This document shows, piece by piece, positions 17,041 to 26,018 of a DNA stretch of 64,000 bases. Under the pieces are notes generated by a model. It was not told the origin of the DNA, searched no databases, and was given only the letters and a program-made list of their open reading frames with translations. The stretch lies in assembly GCF_001021385.1 (NCBI RefSeq), contig NZ_CP011773.1:3782001-3846000 (forward strand). Reading direction: 5' to 3'. Made by a program: the position numbers and the translations under genes. The DNA is from Mycobacterium sp. EPa45 (GTDB lineage: Bacteria > Actinomycetota > Actinomycetes > Mycobacteriales > Mycobacteriaceae). Positions within the stretch are counted from its first letter, which is position 1, and each line of letters opens with the position of its first letter.

Positions 17041-18383
17041 TGGGCACCCTGCGAAAATGCGCTGGTTCGGTGCCGTCGGACGGACCGGCCCAACGCGCGG
17101 ACTGTGAGCGTATGCAGCGCCGCACGCCGGCCCGAAACCTGCACTGGGCCGAGTCGATCAGGCGCCGTCAGCGGGTGCTCAACATTGCGGCGTCGATGGC
17201 GGCCGTCGTCACCGCCGTGGTGGGAATCCTGCAGTTCGTCACCGGCGAGCATCTCGTGGTCATCGGGTTGGTCAACCTCGGCACCGCGGCGATCTTCGGG
17301 ATCATCCCGCTGCTGCACCGCTTCGGCGACATCATCGCCGCGCTGGCCTTCGTCTTCTTCGCGTTCGTATCGCTGACGATCGTCGGCTGGCAGGTCGGGA
17401 CCGATTCGGGCATCCAGTTCTACTACCTGGTGTCGGCGTCGCTGGCGGTGCTGGTACTCGGCGTCGAACATGTTGTGCTGGCCTCGACCGTGGTGGCGAT
17501 CGGCGCCGGGCTGACCATCGCGTCGCAGTTCCTGGTCCCCGGCGACACCGGAATCCAGCCGCGCTGGCTGGTCAACGCCGGGTTCGTGATCACGACCGTG
17601 TCCGCCTGCGTGATGATCTTCGCGACGGTCTGGTACGCCATGCGGGAAGTCTCGCGCGCCGAAGCGGCAATGGAATTCGAGTACCTGCGCTCCGAGGCGC
17701 TGCTGGCCAACATCCTGCCCGCCACGATCGCGGCACGGCTCAAAGACCCGGCGCGCGGCACGATCGCCGACCGGTACGACGACGCTTCGATCCTGTTCGC
17801 CGACATCGCCGGCTTCACCGAGCGGGCCAGCCAGATCGCCCCCGCCGAGCTGGTGCGCTTCCTCGACCGGCTGTACACCACCTTCGACCGGCTGGTGGAC
17901 AAGCACGGCCTGGAGAAGATCAAGACCACCGGCGATTCCTACATGGTGGTCAGCGGTGTGCCCGAACCCCGGGCCGATCACGTCGAGGCACTCGCGAATC
18001 TCGCCCTGGACATGGCCAAGGCGGTCCGAGATCTGCGCGATCCCAACGGGCAGCTCGTCCCGCTGCGGATGGGGATGGCCGCCGGCCCGGTCGTTGCGGG
18101 CGTGGTCGGCGCTCGCCGGTTCTTCTACGACGTGTGGGGCGACGCCGTCAACGTCGCCTCCCGCATGGAGACCACCGATCCCGAGGGCCGCATTCAGGTG
18201 CCTCAGGATGTCTACGAGCGGCTGCGTGACCGCTTCATCCTCGAGGAGCGCGGCGACGTCGAGGTCAAGGGCAAAGGCCTCATGCATACCTGGTATCTCG
18301 TCGACCGCCGGGCTCTGCCGGCCGCGGACAGCGCTCGACCCGCCCAGGAAGAGACTGGGCGGGTCGAGAGTCCAACCGGCTGA
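17040..18383 (+). CDS. cya: Six-transmembrane class III adenylyl cyclase (Rv1625c type)
   Basis: 447 residues. A short N-terminal region, RKC...RADC, resembles the start of Rv1625c. Six membrane helices follow (about 45-205), then a connecting helix and one class III cyclase domain (about 225-435). Catalytic signs are ILFADIAGFTERA with a metal-binding Asp, KIKTTGDSYMV with the substrate Lys and second metal Asp, and FFYDVWGDAVNVASRME with adenine-selecting Asp and transition-state Asn/Arg. Half of a mammalian-type cyclase, it should work as a homodimer producing cAMP. The final codons contain a perfect 14-bp hairpin. Confidence 0.94.
   Translation: MGTLRKCAGSVPSDGPAQRADCERMQRRTPARNLHWAESIRRRQRVLNIAASMAAVVTAVVGILQFVTGEHLVVIGLVNLGTAAIFGIIPLLHRFGDIIAALAFVFFAFVSLTIVGWQVGTDSGIQFYYLVSASLAVLVLGVEHVVLASTVVAIGAGLTIASQFLVPGDTGIQPRWLVNAGFVITTVSACVMIFATVWYAMREVSRAEAAMEFEYLRSEALLANILPATIAARLKDPARGTIADRYDDASILFADIAGFTERASQIAPAELVRFLDRLYTTFDRLVDKHGLEKIKTTGDSYMVVSGVPEPRADHVEALANLALDMAKAVRDLRDPNGQLVPLRMGMAAGPVVAGVVGARRFFYDVWGDAVNVASRMETTDPEGRIQVPQDVYERLRDRFILEERGDVEVKGKGLMHTWYLVDRRALPAADSARPAQEETGRVESPTG
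18334..18368 (-). terminator. Perfect 14-bp hairpin, probable terminator of the amino-acid ABC operon
   Basis: CTCGACCCGCCCAG (18334-18347) and CTGGGCGGGTCGAG (18355-18368) pair perfectly around a seven-base loop. It starts 33 bases after the ABC ATPase stop on the minus strand and also lies inside the last codons of convergent cya, so it may serve both directions. There is no U-tract, as is usual in mycobacteria. Confidence 0.65.
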
Positions 18384-18401
18384 ACCTGCGATTCTCGCGC
18401 G

Positions 18402-19169
18402 CTACATGACTTTCGACAGGAACGCCTTGGTGCGCTCGTGCTGCGGGTTGCTCAGCACCTCGCGCGGCGCGCCGCTCTCGACGATCACCCCGCCGTCCAT
18501 GAACACCAGCTCGTCGGCGACCTCGCGGGCGAAGCCCATCTCGTGGGTCACCACGATCATCGTCATGCCTTGACTGGCGAGCTTTTTCATCACGCCCAGC
18601 ACCTCGCCGACGAGCTCGGGATCGAGCGCCGAAGTCGGCTCGTCGAACAACATGAGTTTCGGATCCATTGCCAGCGCACGGGCGATCGCCACGCGCTGCT
18701 GCTGGCCGCCGGACAGCTGCGCGGGGTAGGCGTCGGCCTTGTCCGACAAGCCCACCGTGGTGAGCAGCTCGCGAGCACGCTCGACCGCGGCGGCCTTCTT
18801 GACCCGCTTGACGTGCACCGGCGATTCGATGATGTTGGCCAGCGCCGTACGGTGCGGGAACAGGTTGAAGTGCTGGAACACCATGCCGATGTCGCGGCGC
18901 TGTTTGGCGGCTTCACGCGGGGGCATCTCATAGAGCTTGTCGCCGCGCTCGCGATAGCCGATCAGCTCACCGTCGACGTAAAGCCTTCCCGCGCTGACAT
19001 TTTCGAGGTGATTGATGCACCGCAGGAACGTCGACTTGCCGGAGCCCGACGGCCCGACAAGTACCAGCACCTTGCCGCGGTCGACCGACAGCGTCACACC
19101 CTTGAGCACAGACAGGGCGCCGAAGTCCTTGCACACCCGCTCGGCGCGCACCATGGGTTCACCGGTCAT
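18402..19169 (-). CDS. Polar amino-acid ABC transporter ATPase (GlnQ type)
   Basis: 255 residues. Walker A is [18 protein letters not shown] (the CINHLE motif is typical of polar amino-acid importers), the signature is [15 protein letters not shown], and Walker B is [15 protein letters not shown] followed by VTHEMGFA. It is the last gene of a three-gene operon with the permease and the binding lipoprotein; its start overlaps the permease stop by 4 bp. The likely substrate is glutamate, glutamine, aspartate or a basic amino acid. Confidence 0.92.
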   Translation of the reverse strand: MTGEPMVRAERVCKDFGALSVLKGVTLSVDRGKVLVLVGPSGSGKSTFLRCINHLENVSAGRLYVDGELIGYRERGDKLYEMPPREAAKQRRDIGMVFQHFNLFPHRTALANIIESPVHVKRVKKAAAVERARELLTTVGLSDKADAYPAQLSGGQQQRVAIARALAMDPKLMLFDEPTSALDPELVGEVLGVMKKLASQGMTMIVVTHEMGFAREVADELVFMDGGVIVESGAPREVLSNPQHERTKAFLSKVM

Positions 19170-20086
19170 ACGTGTCCTGCCTCCGTACCGGTCTGCGCCT
19201 TCGCCAATGCCTCGAGTTGCTTGGTGGTCAACTTCCTGGATATGCCGCGGGAGAAGTACTTCTCGAGGTAGTACTGCCCCACCATCAGCACGCTGGTGAC
19301 CACCAGGTACCAGGTCGCCGCCACCAGCAGCATCGGAACCGGCTCGAAGGTGCGAGCCGCGATCTCCCGAGAGGCAATGCTGTACAGGTCATAGGAGTAC
19401 GGCACGGCCGTCACCAGCGAGGTGGTCTTCAGCATGCTGATGACCTCGTTGCCGGTCGGCGGGATGATGACCCGCATCGCCTGCGGGAGCACCGTGCGGC
19501 GCATCGTCATTCCCCACGACATGCCCAGCGCGGTCGATGCCTCCGACTGCCCCTCCGGCACCGACGTGATCCCGGCGCGGATGATCTCGGCCATATAGGC
19601 GGCCTCGTTGAGGCCCAGACCGATGACCGCGAGCAGGAACGGGATGGACAGGTTCTGCAGGTCGAGATGAAAGAACGACGGCCCGAACGGCACCCCGAGC
19701 TGGATGTGCTGATAGATCGTCGGGATCAACCCCCAGAACACCAGCTGCACATACACCGGTGTGCCGCGAAAGATCCATAGGAAAACCCATGCGACCGAAC
19801 CGAATACGGGGTTGGGCGACAGTCGCATCACCGACAGCACCACACCGAGCACGATGCCGAGCGCCATCGCGTACACCGTCAGCTGCAGTGTGTTGAAGAC
19901 ACCGAGCATGATGCGCTCGTTGAACAGGTAGTCGCCGTAGGTCGACCAGCCGTAGGCCGGGTTGGTGGCCGCGCCGTAGATGAACAGGCCGAGCAGGACG
20001 ACGATGACGACCGCCCCCACCCACCGCCAGGGATGACGAAGCGGTACCGCGTTGATGGCAGGTGGAGCCGACTCGTCGACAGCCAT
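19166..20086 (-). CDS. Polar amino-acid ABC transporter permease
   Basis: 306 residues with about five membrane segments and a 30-residue N-terminal cytoplasmic lead. The HisM/GlnP-family motif is present ([20 protein letters not shown], then [14 protein letters not shown]), the loop that docks on the ATPase. The C-terminal tail is soluble. It lies between the ATPase (4-bp overlap) and the binding protein (5-bp gap), so the three genes are one operon. Confidence 0.92.
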   Translation of the reverse strand: MAVDESAPPAINAVPLRHPWRWVGAVVIVVLLGLFIYGAATNPAYGWSTYGDYLFNERIMLGVFNTLQLTVYAMALGIVLGVVLSVMRLSPNPVFGSVAWVFLWIFRGTPVYVQLVFWGLIPTIYQHIQLGVPFGPSFFHLDLQNLSIPFLLAVIGLGLNEAAYMAEIIRAGITSVPEGQSEASTALGMSWGMTMRRTVLPQAMRVIIPPTGNEVISMLKTTSLVTAVPYSYDLYSIASREIAARTFEPVPMLLVAATWYLVVTSVLMVGQYYLEKYFSRGISRKLTTKQLEALAKAQTGTEAGHV

Positions 20087-20091
20087 ATCGG

Positions 20092-20988
20092 TCAGCTGGT
20101 CCCTCCGTTGATGACCGGCTTGGTGATCATTCCGGCTTCGACACCCCAGTTGCTGGCGATCGTCTTGTAGTCACCGGTCTCGATCAGGTGCTCGAGCGCC
20201 TTCTGCAGCGAGGCCGCCAGCGGCGAACCCTTGGCGACCGGCCAGCCGTAGGGTGCCGAGTCGAAGATCTCGCCGGCCGCTTCGAGTTTGCCGTTGCTCT
20301 GCTTGATCGCGTAGGCGGTGACCGGCGAGTCGGCCGACATCGCGTCGGCCTGGCCGAGCACGACGGCGTTGGTGGCGGCGTCCTGACCGTCGAACTTCAG
20401 GATCTCGATCGCCGGCTTGCCCGCGTCGGTGCATGCCTTGCTCTTCTTGGGGAGCTCGTCGGTTTCCTCGGTGGTGGTCGCCTGCACGGCGACCTTCTTG
20501 CCGCAGGCGTTGTTCGGGTCGATCGGCGAGCCGGGCTTCTGCGCCCACATGATGCCTGCGTTGAAGTAGTCGACGAAGTCCACCGACTGCTGGCGCTCCT
20601 TGGTGTCGGTGAACGATGACATCCCGACGTTGAAGGTGCCCTGTTGGATCGACGGGATGATCTTGGCGAAGTCCGCCTCGCGGAAGTCGGCGGTCAATCC
20701 CATCGTCGAAGCGATCGCGTTCATCAGATCGACGTCGAAGCCGACGATCTTGCCGCTGGAATCCTTGAATTCGTTAGGCGCGTAAGGGATGTTCACGCCG
20801 ACGACCAGCTTGCCCGACTTCTTGATGTCGTCGGGGACGGTCGCTGCGATCTCGTCGACCTTCTGCGCCTTGGCCGCCGTGGTCGAGGTCGACGGCCCCG
20901 CGCCCGAGTCGTTCTTGCTGCTGCAGCCCGAAAGGGCCATGGCACCCGCTACGGCTACCACTCCGGCAATGCGACACCATTTCTGCAC
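20092..20988 (-). CDS. Polar amino-acid ABC transporter substrate-binding lipoprotein
   Basis: 298 residues. The signal peptide ends in a lipobox (MALSGC, Cys about residue 22) and a Ser/Thr/Ala linker. The rest is a family-3 solute-binding fold with KLVVGVNIPYAPNEF, GFDVDLMNAIASTMGL and the conserved GMSSFTDTKERQQSVDFVDY segment. First gene of the operon; GTG start with GAAAGAGG upstream. The 178-bp gap to the divergent HdeD-like gene shows no clear promoter. A GTAAC repeat there was judged too weak to call a GlnR site. Confidence 0.92.
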   Translation of the reverse strand: MQKWCRIAGVVAVAGAMALSGCSSKNDSGAGPSTSTTAAKAQKVDEIAATVPDDIKKSGKLVVGVNIPYAPNEFKDSSGKIVGFDVDLMNAIASTMGLTADFREADFAKIIPSIQQGTFNVGMSSFTDTKERQQSVDFVDYFNAGIMWAQKPGSPIDPNNACGKKVAVQATTTEETDELPKKSKACTDAGKPAIEILKFDGQDAATNAVVLGQADAMSADSPVTAYAIKQSNGKLEAAGEIFDSAPYGWPVAKGSPLAASLQKALEHLIETGDYKTIASNWGVEAGMITKPVINGGTS

Positions 20989-21166
20989 GGTTGCCTCTTT
21001 CTCTCGACTGCATCCGGGCTGTCCTGCCCGAAACTAGTGGCCCGGTCCAGGTTTTGTACCGCCGGTAACGGAACAGTAGTAGCAGCGTAACCAGTTGGCA
21101 GCGGAACCAGTCGGGTGAACTGCTCAAATACCGCTCATCGGCAGCGCGCTGTGCAACACTTCGGCC

Positions 21167-21748
21167 ATGACTACTACCTCTGCCCCGCCGCTGCTGCCGC
21201 ATCTGTGGAAGTCTGTCCTGCTGTCGGGCGTGCTGTCGCTCGCCCTTGGCGTCCTGGTACTCGTCTGGCCGGGGATCTCAATCCTCGTGGCCGCGATCTT
21301 CTTCGGCGCCTACCTCCTGGTGACCGGCATCTCGCAGGTGTTCCACGCCTTCACCCTGCATGTGTCGGCCGGCGGCCGGGTCATGCTGTTCATCAGCGGC
21401 GCAGCCGCCCTCATTCTGGCCGTGCTGTGCTTCCGCAGCATCGAGAACTCCATTCTGCTGCTGGCCATCTGGATCGGGGTCGGCTTCATCTTCCGTGGCG
21501 TCGCCACCGCGGTGTCGGCGATCAGCGATCCGGACACCCCCGGCCGCGGCTGGGAGATCTTCGTCGGCGTCATCAGCCTCATCGCGGGCATCGTGGTGCT
21601 GGCATCCCCGTTCCCCTCGCTGGCCACGCTGACCCTCGTGGTTGGCATCTGGCTGGTCGTGATCGGCGTGTTCGAGGTGGTGGCCAGCTTCGGAATCCGC
21701 AAGGCCTCGAAGGATCTCGGGAATCGGCTCACCGCCCCACAGCCCTAG
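21167..21748 (+). CDS. HdeD/DUF308 family membrane protein
   Basis: 193 residues with six predicted membrane helices in three hairpins and almost no soluble part. This is the HdeD/DUF308 pattern (GVLSLALGVLVLVWPGISI near residue 20, then two related repeats). HdeD is linked to acid resistance in enterobacteria; the mycobacterial role is unknown. By size, membrane character and position between cya and cydA it probably corresponds to Rv1624c. Confidence 0.82.
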   Translation: MTTTSAPPLLPHLWKSVLLSGVLSLALGVLVLVWPGISILVAAIFFGAYLLVTGISQVFHAFTLHVSAGGRVMLFISGAAALILAVLCFRSIENSILLLAIWIGVGFIFRGVATAVSAISDPDTPGRGWEIFVGVISLIAGIVVLASPFPSLATLTLVVGIWLVVIGVFEVVASFGIRKASKDLGNRLTAPQP

Positions 21749-21798
21749 GATCCTCATCACAAAGGGCCAAATGCCCTAGCGCGGACGGCGCGGATCGC

Positions 21799-21819
21799 TA
21801 CTACACTTTGTCGTAGATA
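21799..21819 (+). promoter_or_regulatory. cydA promoter with possible BlaI-like operator
   Basis: TACACT (21802-21807) can serve as a -10 box with a 5' leader of about 45 bases. It is covered by an imperfect inverted repeat, ACTACA-CTT-TGTCGTAG (21800-21816). The left half matches the ACTACA half-site of mycobacterial BlaI operators as I recall them. A repressor here would block the promoter. This is read from sequence only. Confidence 0.35.
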
Positions 21820-21857
21820 GGCGACCCGCGCCTTTCGCGTTGTTTGGAGAGTTCGAG

Positions 21858-23306
21858 ATGAGCGCTCTTGACGTGTCCCGATGGCAATTCGGAATCACGA
21901 CCGTCTATCACTTCATATTCGTACCGCTGACCATCGGGTTGGCCCCGCTGATCGCCATCATGCAGACGATCTGGGTGCTCACCGACAACGCGGCCTGGTA
22001 CCGGCTCACCAAATTCTTCGGCAAGGTCTTCCTCATCAACTTCGCGATCGGTGTCGCAACCGGCATCGTCCAGGAGTTCCAGTTCGGGATGAACTGGAGC
22101 GAATACTCCCGCTTCGTCGGTGACGTGTTCGGCGCACCGCTGGCACTGGAGGGCCTGGTCGCGTTCTTCCTGGAATCCACCTTCATCGGGCTGTGGATCT
22201 TCGGCTGGACCCGGCTGCCCCGGTGGCTACACCTGACCTCCATCTGGCTGGTGGCCATCGCGGTGAACCTCTCGGCGTTCTTCATCATCACCGCGAACTC
22301 GTGGATGCAGCACCCCGTGGGCACCCGGTTCAACCCTGCGACGGGCCGTGCGGAGCTACAGAGCATCGTGGAGTTGTTCACCAACAACACTGGAGTCGCG
22401 GCGTTCTGGCACGCGGTGGCCGCATCGTTCCTCACTGCGGCGACGTTCGTGGCGACGGTGTGCGCGTGGTGGATGGTTCGCGCCAAGGGCAGCCCCGACG
22501 CCACCGCCCTGTACCGTCCGGGCGCGATCCTCGGGTCGCTGGTGGCGCTGGCCGCGTGCGTCGGTTTGTTCTTCAGCGGCGACGTACAGGGCAAGTTGAT
22601 GTTCCACCAGCAGCCGATGAAGATGGCCGCTGCTGAATCGTTGTGTCACACCGGAACCGATCCAGGGTTCTCCATCTTGACCGTCGGGACGCACAACAAC
22701 TGCGACAGCATCACCCGCGTGATCGAGGTGCCCTACGCGCTGCCGTTCCTGGCCGAGGGCAAGTTCAGCGGCGTGACCTTGGAGGGCACCAAAGACCTTC
22801 AGCAGCAATATGAACAGAAGTTCGGCCCCGGGTGGTACGTGCCCAATCTGTTCGTCACGTACTGGTCGTTCCGCGCGATGATCGGCCTGATGGCGGTGCC
22901 ACTGTTGTTCGCAATGGCCACCCTGTGGCTGACCCGGCGCGGGCGGGTGCCGGGGACTCGGTGGTATTCCCGTTTTGCTCTGGTGACGATTCCGACTCCG
23001 TTCCTGGCCGCCATTGCCGGCTGGGTGTTCACCGAGATGGGGCGCCAGCCTTGGGTGGTCGCGCCCAACCCCGACGGCGACCAACTCGTCCGGCTGACTG
23101 TGCGCCAGGGCGTATCACTGCACGGGCCGGGTCTGGTCTGGGTGTCGCTGATCTCGTTCACCTTGATCTACGCGGTGCTGGCCGTGGTGTGGTTCTACCT
23201 GATCCGTCGCTACGTCACCGCCGGCCCACTCGAGCACGACGCCGAACCGGCGCCGCCCAGCCCACCCGGGGCCGACGAAGTCGCACCCCTGTCCTTCGCG
23301 TACTGA
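21858..23306 (+). CDS. cydA: Cytochrome bd oxidase subunit I
   Basis: 482 residues from ATG 21858, chosen because GGAGAG lies seven bases upstream; the frame opens slightly earlier. Subunit I binds haems b558, b595 and d and oxidises menaquinol. Visible signs are the N-terminal His in VYHFIFVPLTIG, the Glu in LALEGLVAFFLEST, the QHPVG motif and TEMGRQPW with its haem-ligand Met. The quinol-binding Q loop is short, as in Gram-positive enzymes. First gene of cydABDC; cytochrome bd supports respiration at low oxygen and when the bcc-aa3 branch is inhibited. Confidence 0.96.
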   Translation: MSALDVSRWQFGITTVYHFIFVPLTIGLAPLIAIMQTIWVLTDNAAWYRLTKFFGKVFLINFAIGVATGIVQEFQFGMNWSEYSRFVGDVFGAPLALEGLVAFFLESTFIGLWIFGWTRLPRWLHLTSIWLVAIAVNLSAFFIITANSWMQHPVGTRFNPATGRAELQSIVELFTNNTGVAAFWHAVAASFLTAATFVATVCAWWMVRAKGSPDATALYRPGAILGSLVALAACVGLFFSGDVQGKLMFHQQPMKMAAAESLCHTGTDPGFSILTVGTHNNCDSITRVIEVPYALPFLAEGKFSGVTLEGTKDLQQQYEQKFGPGWYVPNLFVTYWSFRAMIGLMAVPLLFAMATLWLTRRGRVPGTRWYSRFALVTIPTPFLAAIAGWVFTEMGRQPWVVAPNPDGDQLVRLTVRQGVSLHGPGLVWVSLISFTLIYAVLAVVWFYLIRRYVTAGPLEHDAEPAPPSPPGADEVAPLSFAY

Positions 23307-23316
23307 GGAGCCAGCC

Positions 23317-24360
23317 ATGGGGCTGCAACAGATTTGGTTTGTGATCGTCGCCGTGCTGTTCCTGGGATTCTTCGTCCTGGAGGGATTCGACTTCGGGGTC
23401 GGCATGGCGATGGCGTGGTTGGGCCGGATCGGCAACGGCGACAAAGAAACTCGCCGCAGGGCGGTGCTCAACACGATTGGCCCGGTCTGGGACGGCAACG
23501 AGGTGTGGCTGATCACCGCGGGCGGAGCCATGTTCGCGGCTTTCCCGCACTGGTATGCGACGGTGTTCTCGACGCTGTACCTGCCGCTGCTGGTGATCCT
23601 GCTGTCGATGATCGCGCGGATCGTAGCGATCGAATGGCGCGGCAAGATCGACGACCCGAAGTGGCGCCGCTGGTGCGACATCGGCATCGCGACCGGCTCG
23701 TGGCTGCCGGCAATCCTGTGGGGTGTCGCGTTCGCGATCCTGGTCAACGGACTGCCGGTGGGCCCGGACAAGAACGTCACCGGACTGTCGGTCACCGACG
23801 TGCTGAACCCCTACACGCTGCTCGGCGGACTGGCCACCTGCTCGCTGTTCGGATTCCATGGCGTGGTGTTCCTGGCGCTCAAGACCGGCGGCCAGGTGCG
23901 CACCGATGCGGTCCGGCTGGCCCGCACGCTGGCCCTGCCCGCGACGGTTCTGGTCGCCGCGTTCGGGGTGTGGACCCAACTGGCGCACGGCAAGCCGTGG
24001 ACGTGGGCGGTCCTGGCCCTGGCGGTGATCGCCCAGCTCGCCGCGGTCGCTGCCGCGTGGGGCGCGCGGGAAGGTTGGGCGTTCTTGGCGACGACCATCG
24101 TCATCGCCGCGGTGGTGACGCTGCTGTTCGGGTCGTTGTACCCCAACCTGGTGCCGTCGACCATCTCCCCGGCCTACGACCTGACCATTTTCAACGGTTC
24201 GTCCAGCCCGTACACCTTGAAGGTGATGACTTGGGCCGCAGCGATATTCACCCCGATCGTGCTGGTCTATCAGGGCTGGACATACTGGGTGTTCCGTAAG
24301 CGGATCTTCGCCGAGTCGATTCCGGAGCCGGTCGGCCTGCCGCGCAGGCGCGTGCCCTGA
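23317..24360 (+). CDS. cydB: Cytochrome bd oxidase subunit II
   Basis: 347 residues, about eight membrane helices. Typical CydB features are the start QQIWFVIVAVLFLGFFVLEGFDFGVGM and the GPVWDGNEVWLITAGGAMFAAFP segment, both highly conserved. It lies 10 bp after cydA with a GAGGAG site. The end is tightly joined to cydD. Confidence 0.96.
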   Translation: MGLQQIWFVIVAVLFLGFFVLEGFDFGVGMAMAWLGRIGNGDKETRRRAVLNTIGPVWDGNEVWLITAGGAMFAAFPHWYATVFSTLYLPLLVILLSMIARIVAIEWRGKIDDPKWRRWCDIGIATGSWLPAILWGVAFAILVNGLPVGPDKNVTGLSVTDVLNPYTLLGGLATCSLFGFHGVVFLALKTGGQVRTDAVRLARTLALPATVLVAAFGVWTQLAHGKPWTWAVLALAVIAQLAAVAAAWGAREGWAFLATTIVIAAVVTLLFGSLYPNLVPSTISPAYDLTIFNGSSSPYTLKVMTWAAAIFTPIVLVYQGWTYWVFRKRIFAESIPEPVGLPRRRVP

Positions 24361-24419
24361 GCACCGACCGGCGGCGGTCGGGCCCGCTGGACCCACGACT
24401 GTGGCGGGCCTCGTCCGCC

Positions 24420-26018
24420 GTGCGCCGGTATCTGGTCGCGACGGTCGGCTGCGGCACGCTGATCGCCGGATGCGCCATCGCCGGCGCCGTGGTCCTCGGC
24501 CATCTGGTGGCCGGTGTCATCACCGATCCGGCCACCCGCAGCGTGGCCCACTGGCGCACCGAGCTGGTGATCCTGGCGGGCCTGTGGCTGCTTCGAGCGC
24601 TGATCCTCCTGCTGCAGGGCCGACTCGGCCAGCGCGGCGCCAGTGCGGTGATCGCCGACCTCGCCGGCCGAGTGCTGCGCGCGGTCACCGCTCTGCCGCC
24701 CGGGTCGCGCGAACGTGACGACGCCACGACGGTGATCACCGGCGGACTCGACGGTCTGCGACCGTACTTCACCGCATACCTGCCCGCACTGTTCCTGGCG
24801 GCCATCCTCACCCCTGCGACGGTGATCGTGATCGCGTTCAACGACATTCAGTCGGCGGTGATCGTGCTCGTCGCGCTGCCGCTGATTCCGATCTTCATGG
24901 TGCTGATCGGACTGGCCACCGCGGATCGTTCGGCGGCGGCGCTGGAGGCGATGACCACGCTGCAGGCACGGCTGATGGACCTGATCGCCGGCATTCCCAC
25001 CCTGCGCGCGCTCGGCCGCGCCGATGGTCCGGCCGAGCGCATTGCCACACTCGCTGCGGCGCATCGCCGTTCGGCGATGGCCACCCTGCGCATCGCTTTC
25101 CTGTCAGCGCTGGTCCTGGAACTGATCGCCACCCTCGGCGTGGCACTGATCGCGGTCAGCATCGGACTGCGACTGGTGTTCGGTGAGATGAGCCTGGCGG
25201 CCGGGCTGACCGTACTGCTGCTCGCGCCCGACGTGTTCTGGCCGCTGCGCCGCGTCGGCGTCGAATTCCACGCCGCGCAAAACGGAAAAGCCGCCTCCGA
25301 CAAAGCGTTCGCCCTGATCGAGCAGAACCCCGAGCCACCGACGGGAACCCGGACCGTGACGGCCGCCGGCGCGGATATCGTCCTCGACGGGCTGAGCGTC
25401 GCCGGTCGCGACGGGACCTCGCCGCACCAGTTGTCCGGCCGGTTACTGCCCGGCGAAGTCACCGTGCTCATCGGCGCCAACGGCGCAGGCAAGACCACCA
25501 CCCTGCTCGCGATCGCCGGGCTGCTCACCCCCACCCACGGCCGGGTCACCGTCGGCGGTGTCGTCGTCGAGGAGCTGGACCGCCCTGCCTGGTGGCGCCA
25601 GTTGGCCTGGCTGGCGCAACGTCCGGTGATCATCCCGGGCACCGTCGCGGACAACCTGGCATTGTTCGGCCCGCTCGTCGACCCGCAAAGTGCCTGCGAT
25701 GCAGCCGGATTCACCGAAGTGCTGCGCACACTGCCCGGCGGTATGGACGCAGTGCTGGGCCGGGGTGGCGTGGGACTTTCACTGGGCCAGCGCCAGCGGC
25801 TGGGCTTGGCCCGGACGCTCGGCTCCCGTGCGCCCGTGCTGCTGCTGGACGAACCCACATCACACCTGGACGAAGCCACGGAACACACTGTGCTGCAGGC
25901 TATCCGCCAGCGCGCCGAGGACGGGGCAACCGTCATCATGGTCGCCCATCGTGACAGTGTGGTGCGGATCGCCGATCACGTCATCACGGTAGAGTCCGAT
26001 CAGCATGCCCGCGTTTGA
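24420..26018 (+). CDS. cydD: Heterodimeric ABC exporter CydD (thiol export for cytochrome bd assembly)
   Basis: 532 residues from GTG 24420. Membrane domain about 1-300, ATPase domain after it: Walker A GANGAGKTTTLLAIAGLL, signature LSLGQRQRLGLARTL, Walker B VLLLDEPTSHLDE. CydDC exports glutathione/cysteine-type thiols in E. coli and is needed for cytochrome bd assembly. The 20 codons before GTG 24420 also look coding (GPLDPRLWRASSAV resembles CydD N-termini), but no ATG, GTG or TTG lies between the in-frame stop at 24297 and 24420. A CTG at 24357 overlaps the cydB stop as CTGA and may be the real start, giving 553 residues. Confidence 0.9.
   Translation: MRRYLVATVGCGTLIAGCAIAGAVVLGHLVAGVITDPATRSVAHWRTELVILAGLWLLRALILLLQGRLGQRGASAVIADLAGRVLRAVTALPPGSRERDDATTVITGGLDGLRPYFTAYLPALFLAAILTPATVIVIAFNDIQSAVIVLVALPLIPIFMVLIGLATADRSAAALEAMTTLQARLMDLIAGIPTLRALGRADGPAERIATLAAAHRRSAMATLRIAFLSALVLELIATLGVALIAVSIGLRLVFGEMSLAAGLTVLLLAPDVFWPLRRVGVEFHAAQNGKAASDKAFALIEQNPEPPTGTRTVTAAGADIVLDGLSVAGRDGTSPHQLSGRLLPGEVTVLIGANGAGKTTTLLAIAGLLTPTHGRVTVGGVVVEELDRPAWWRQLAWLAQRPVIIPGTVADNLALFGPLVDPQSACDAAGFTEVLRTLPGGMDAVLGRGGVGLSLGQRQRLGLARTLGSRAPVLLLDEPTSHLDEATEHTVLQAIRQRAEDGATVIMVAHRDSVVRIADHVITVESDQHARV

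Noticed and set aside
20989..21166. GlnR-type operator upstream of the polar amino-acid transporter
   Set aside because: GTAAC appears twice, but spacing and the GAAAC partner half-sites do not fit the GlnR consensus well enough.
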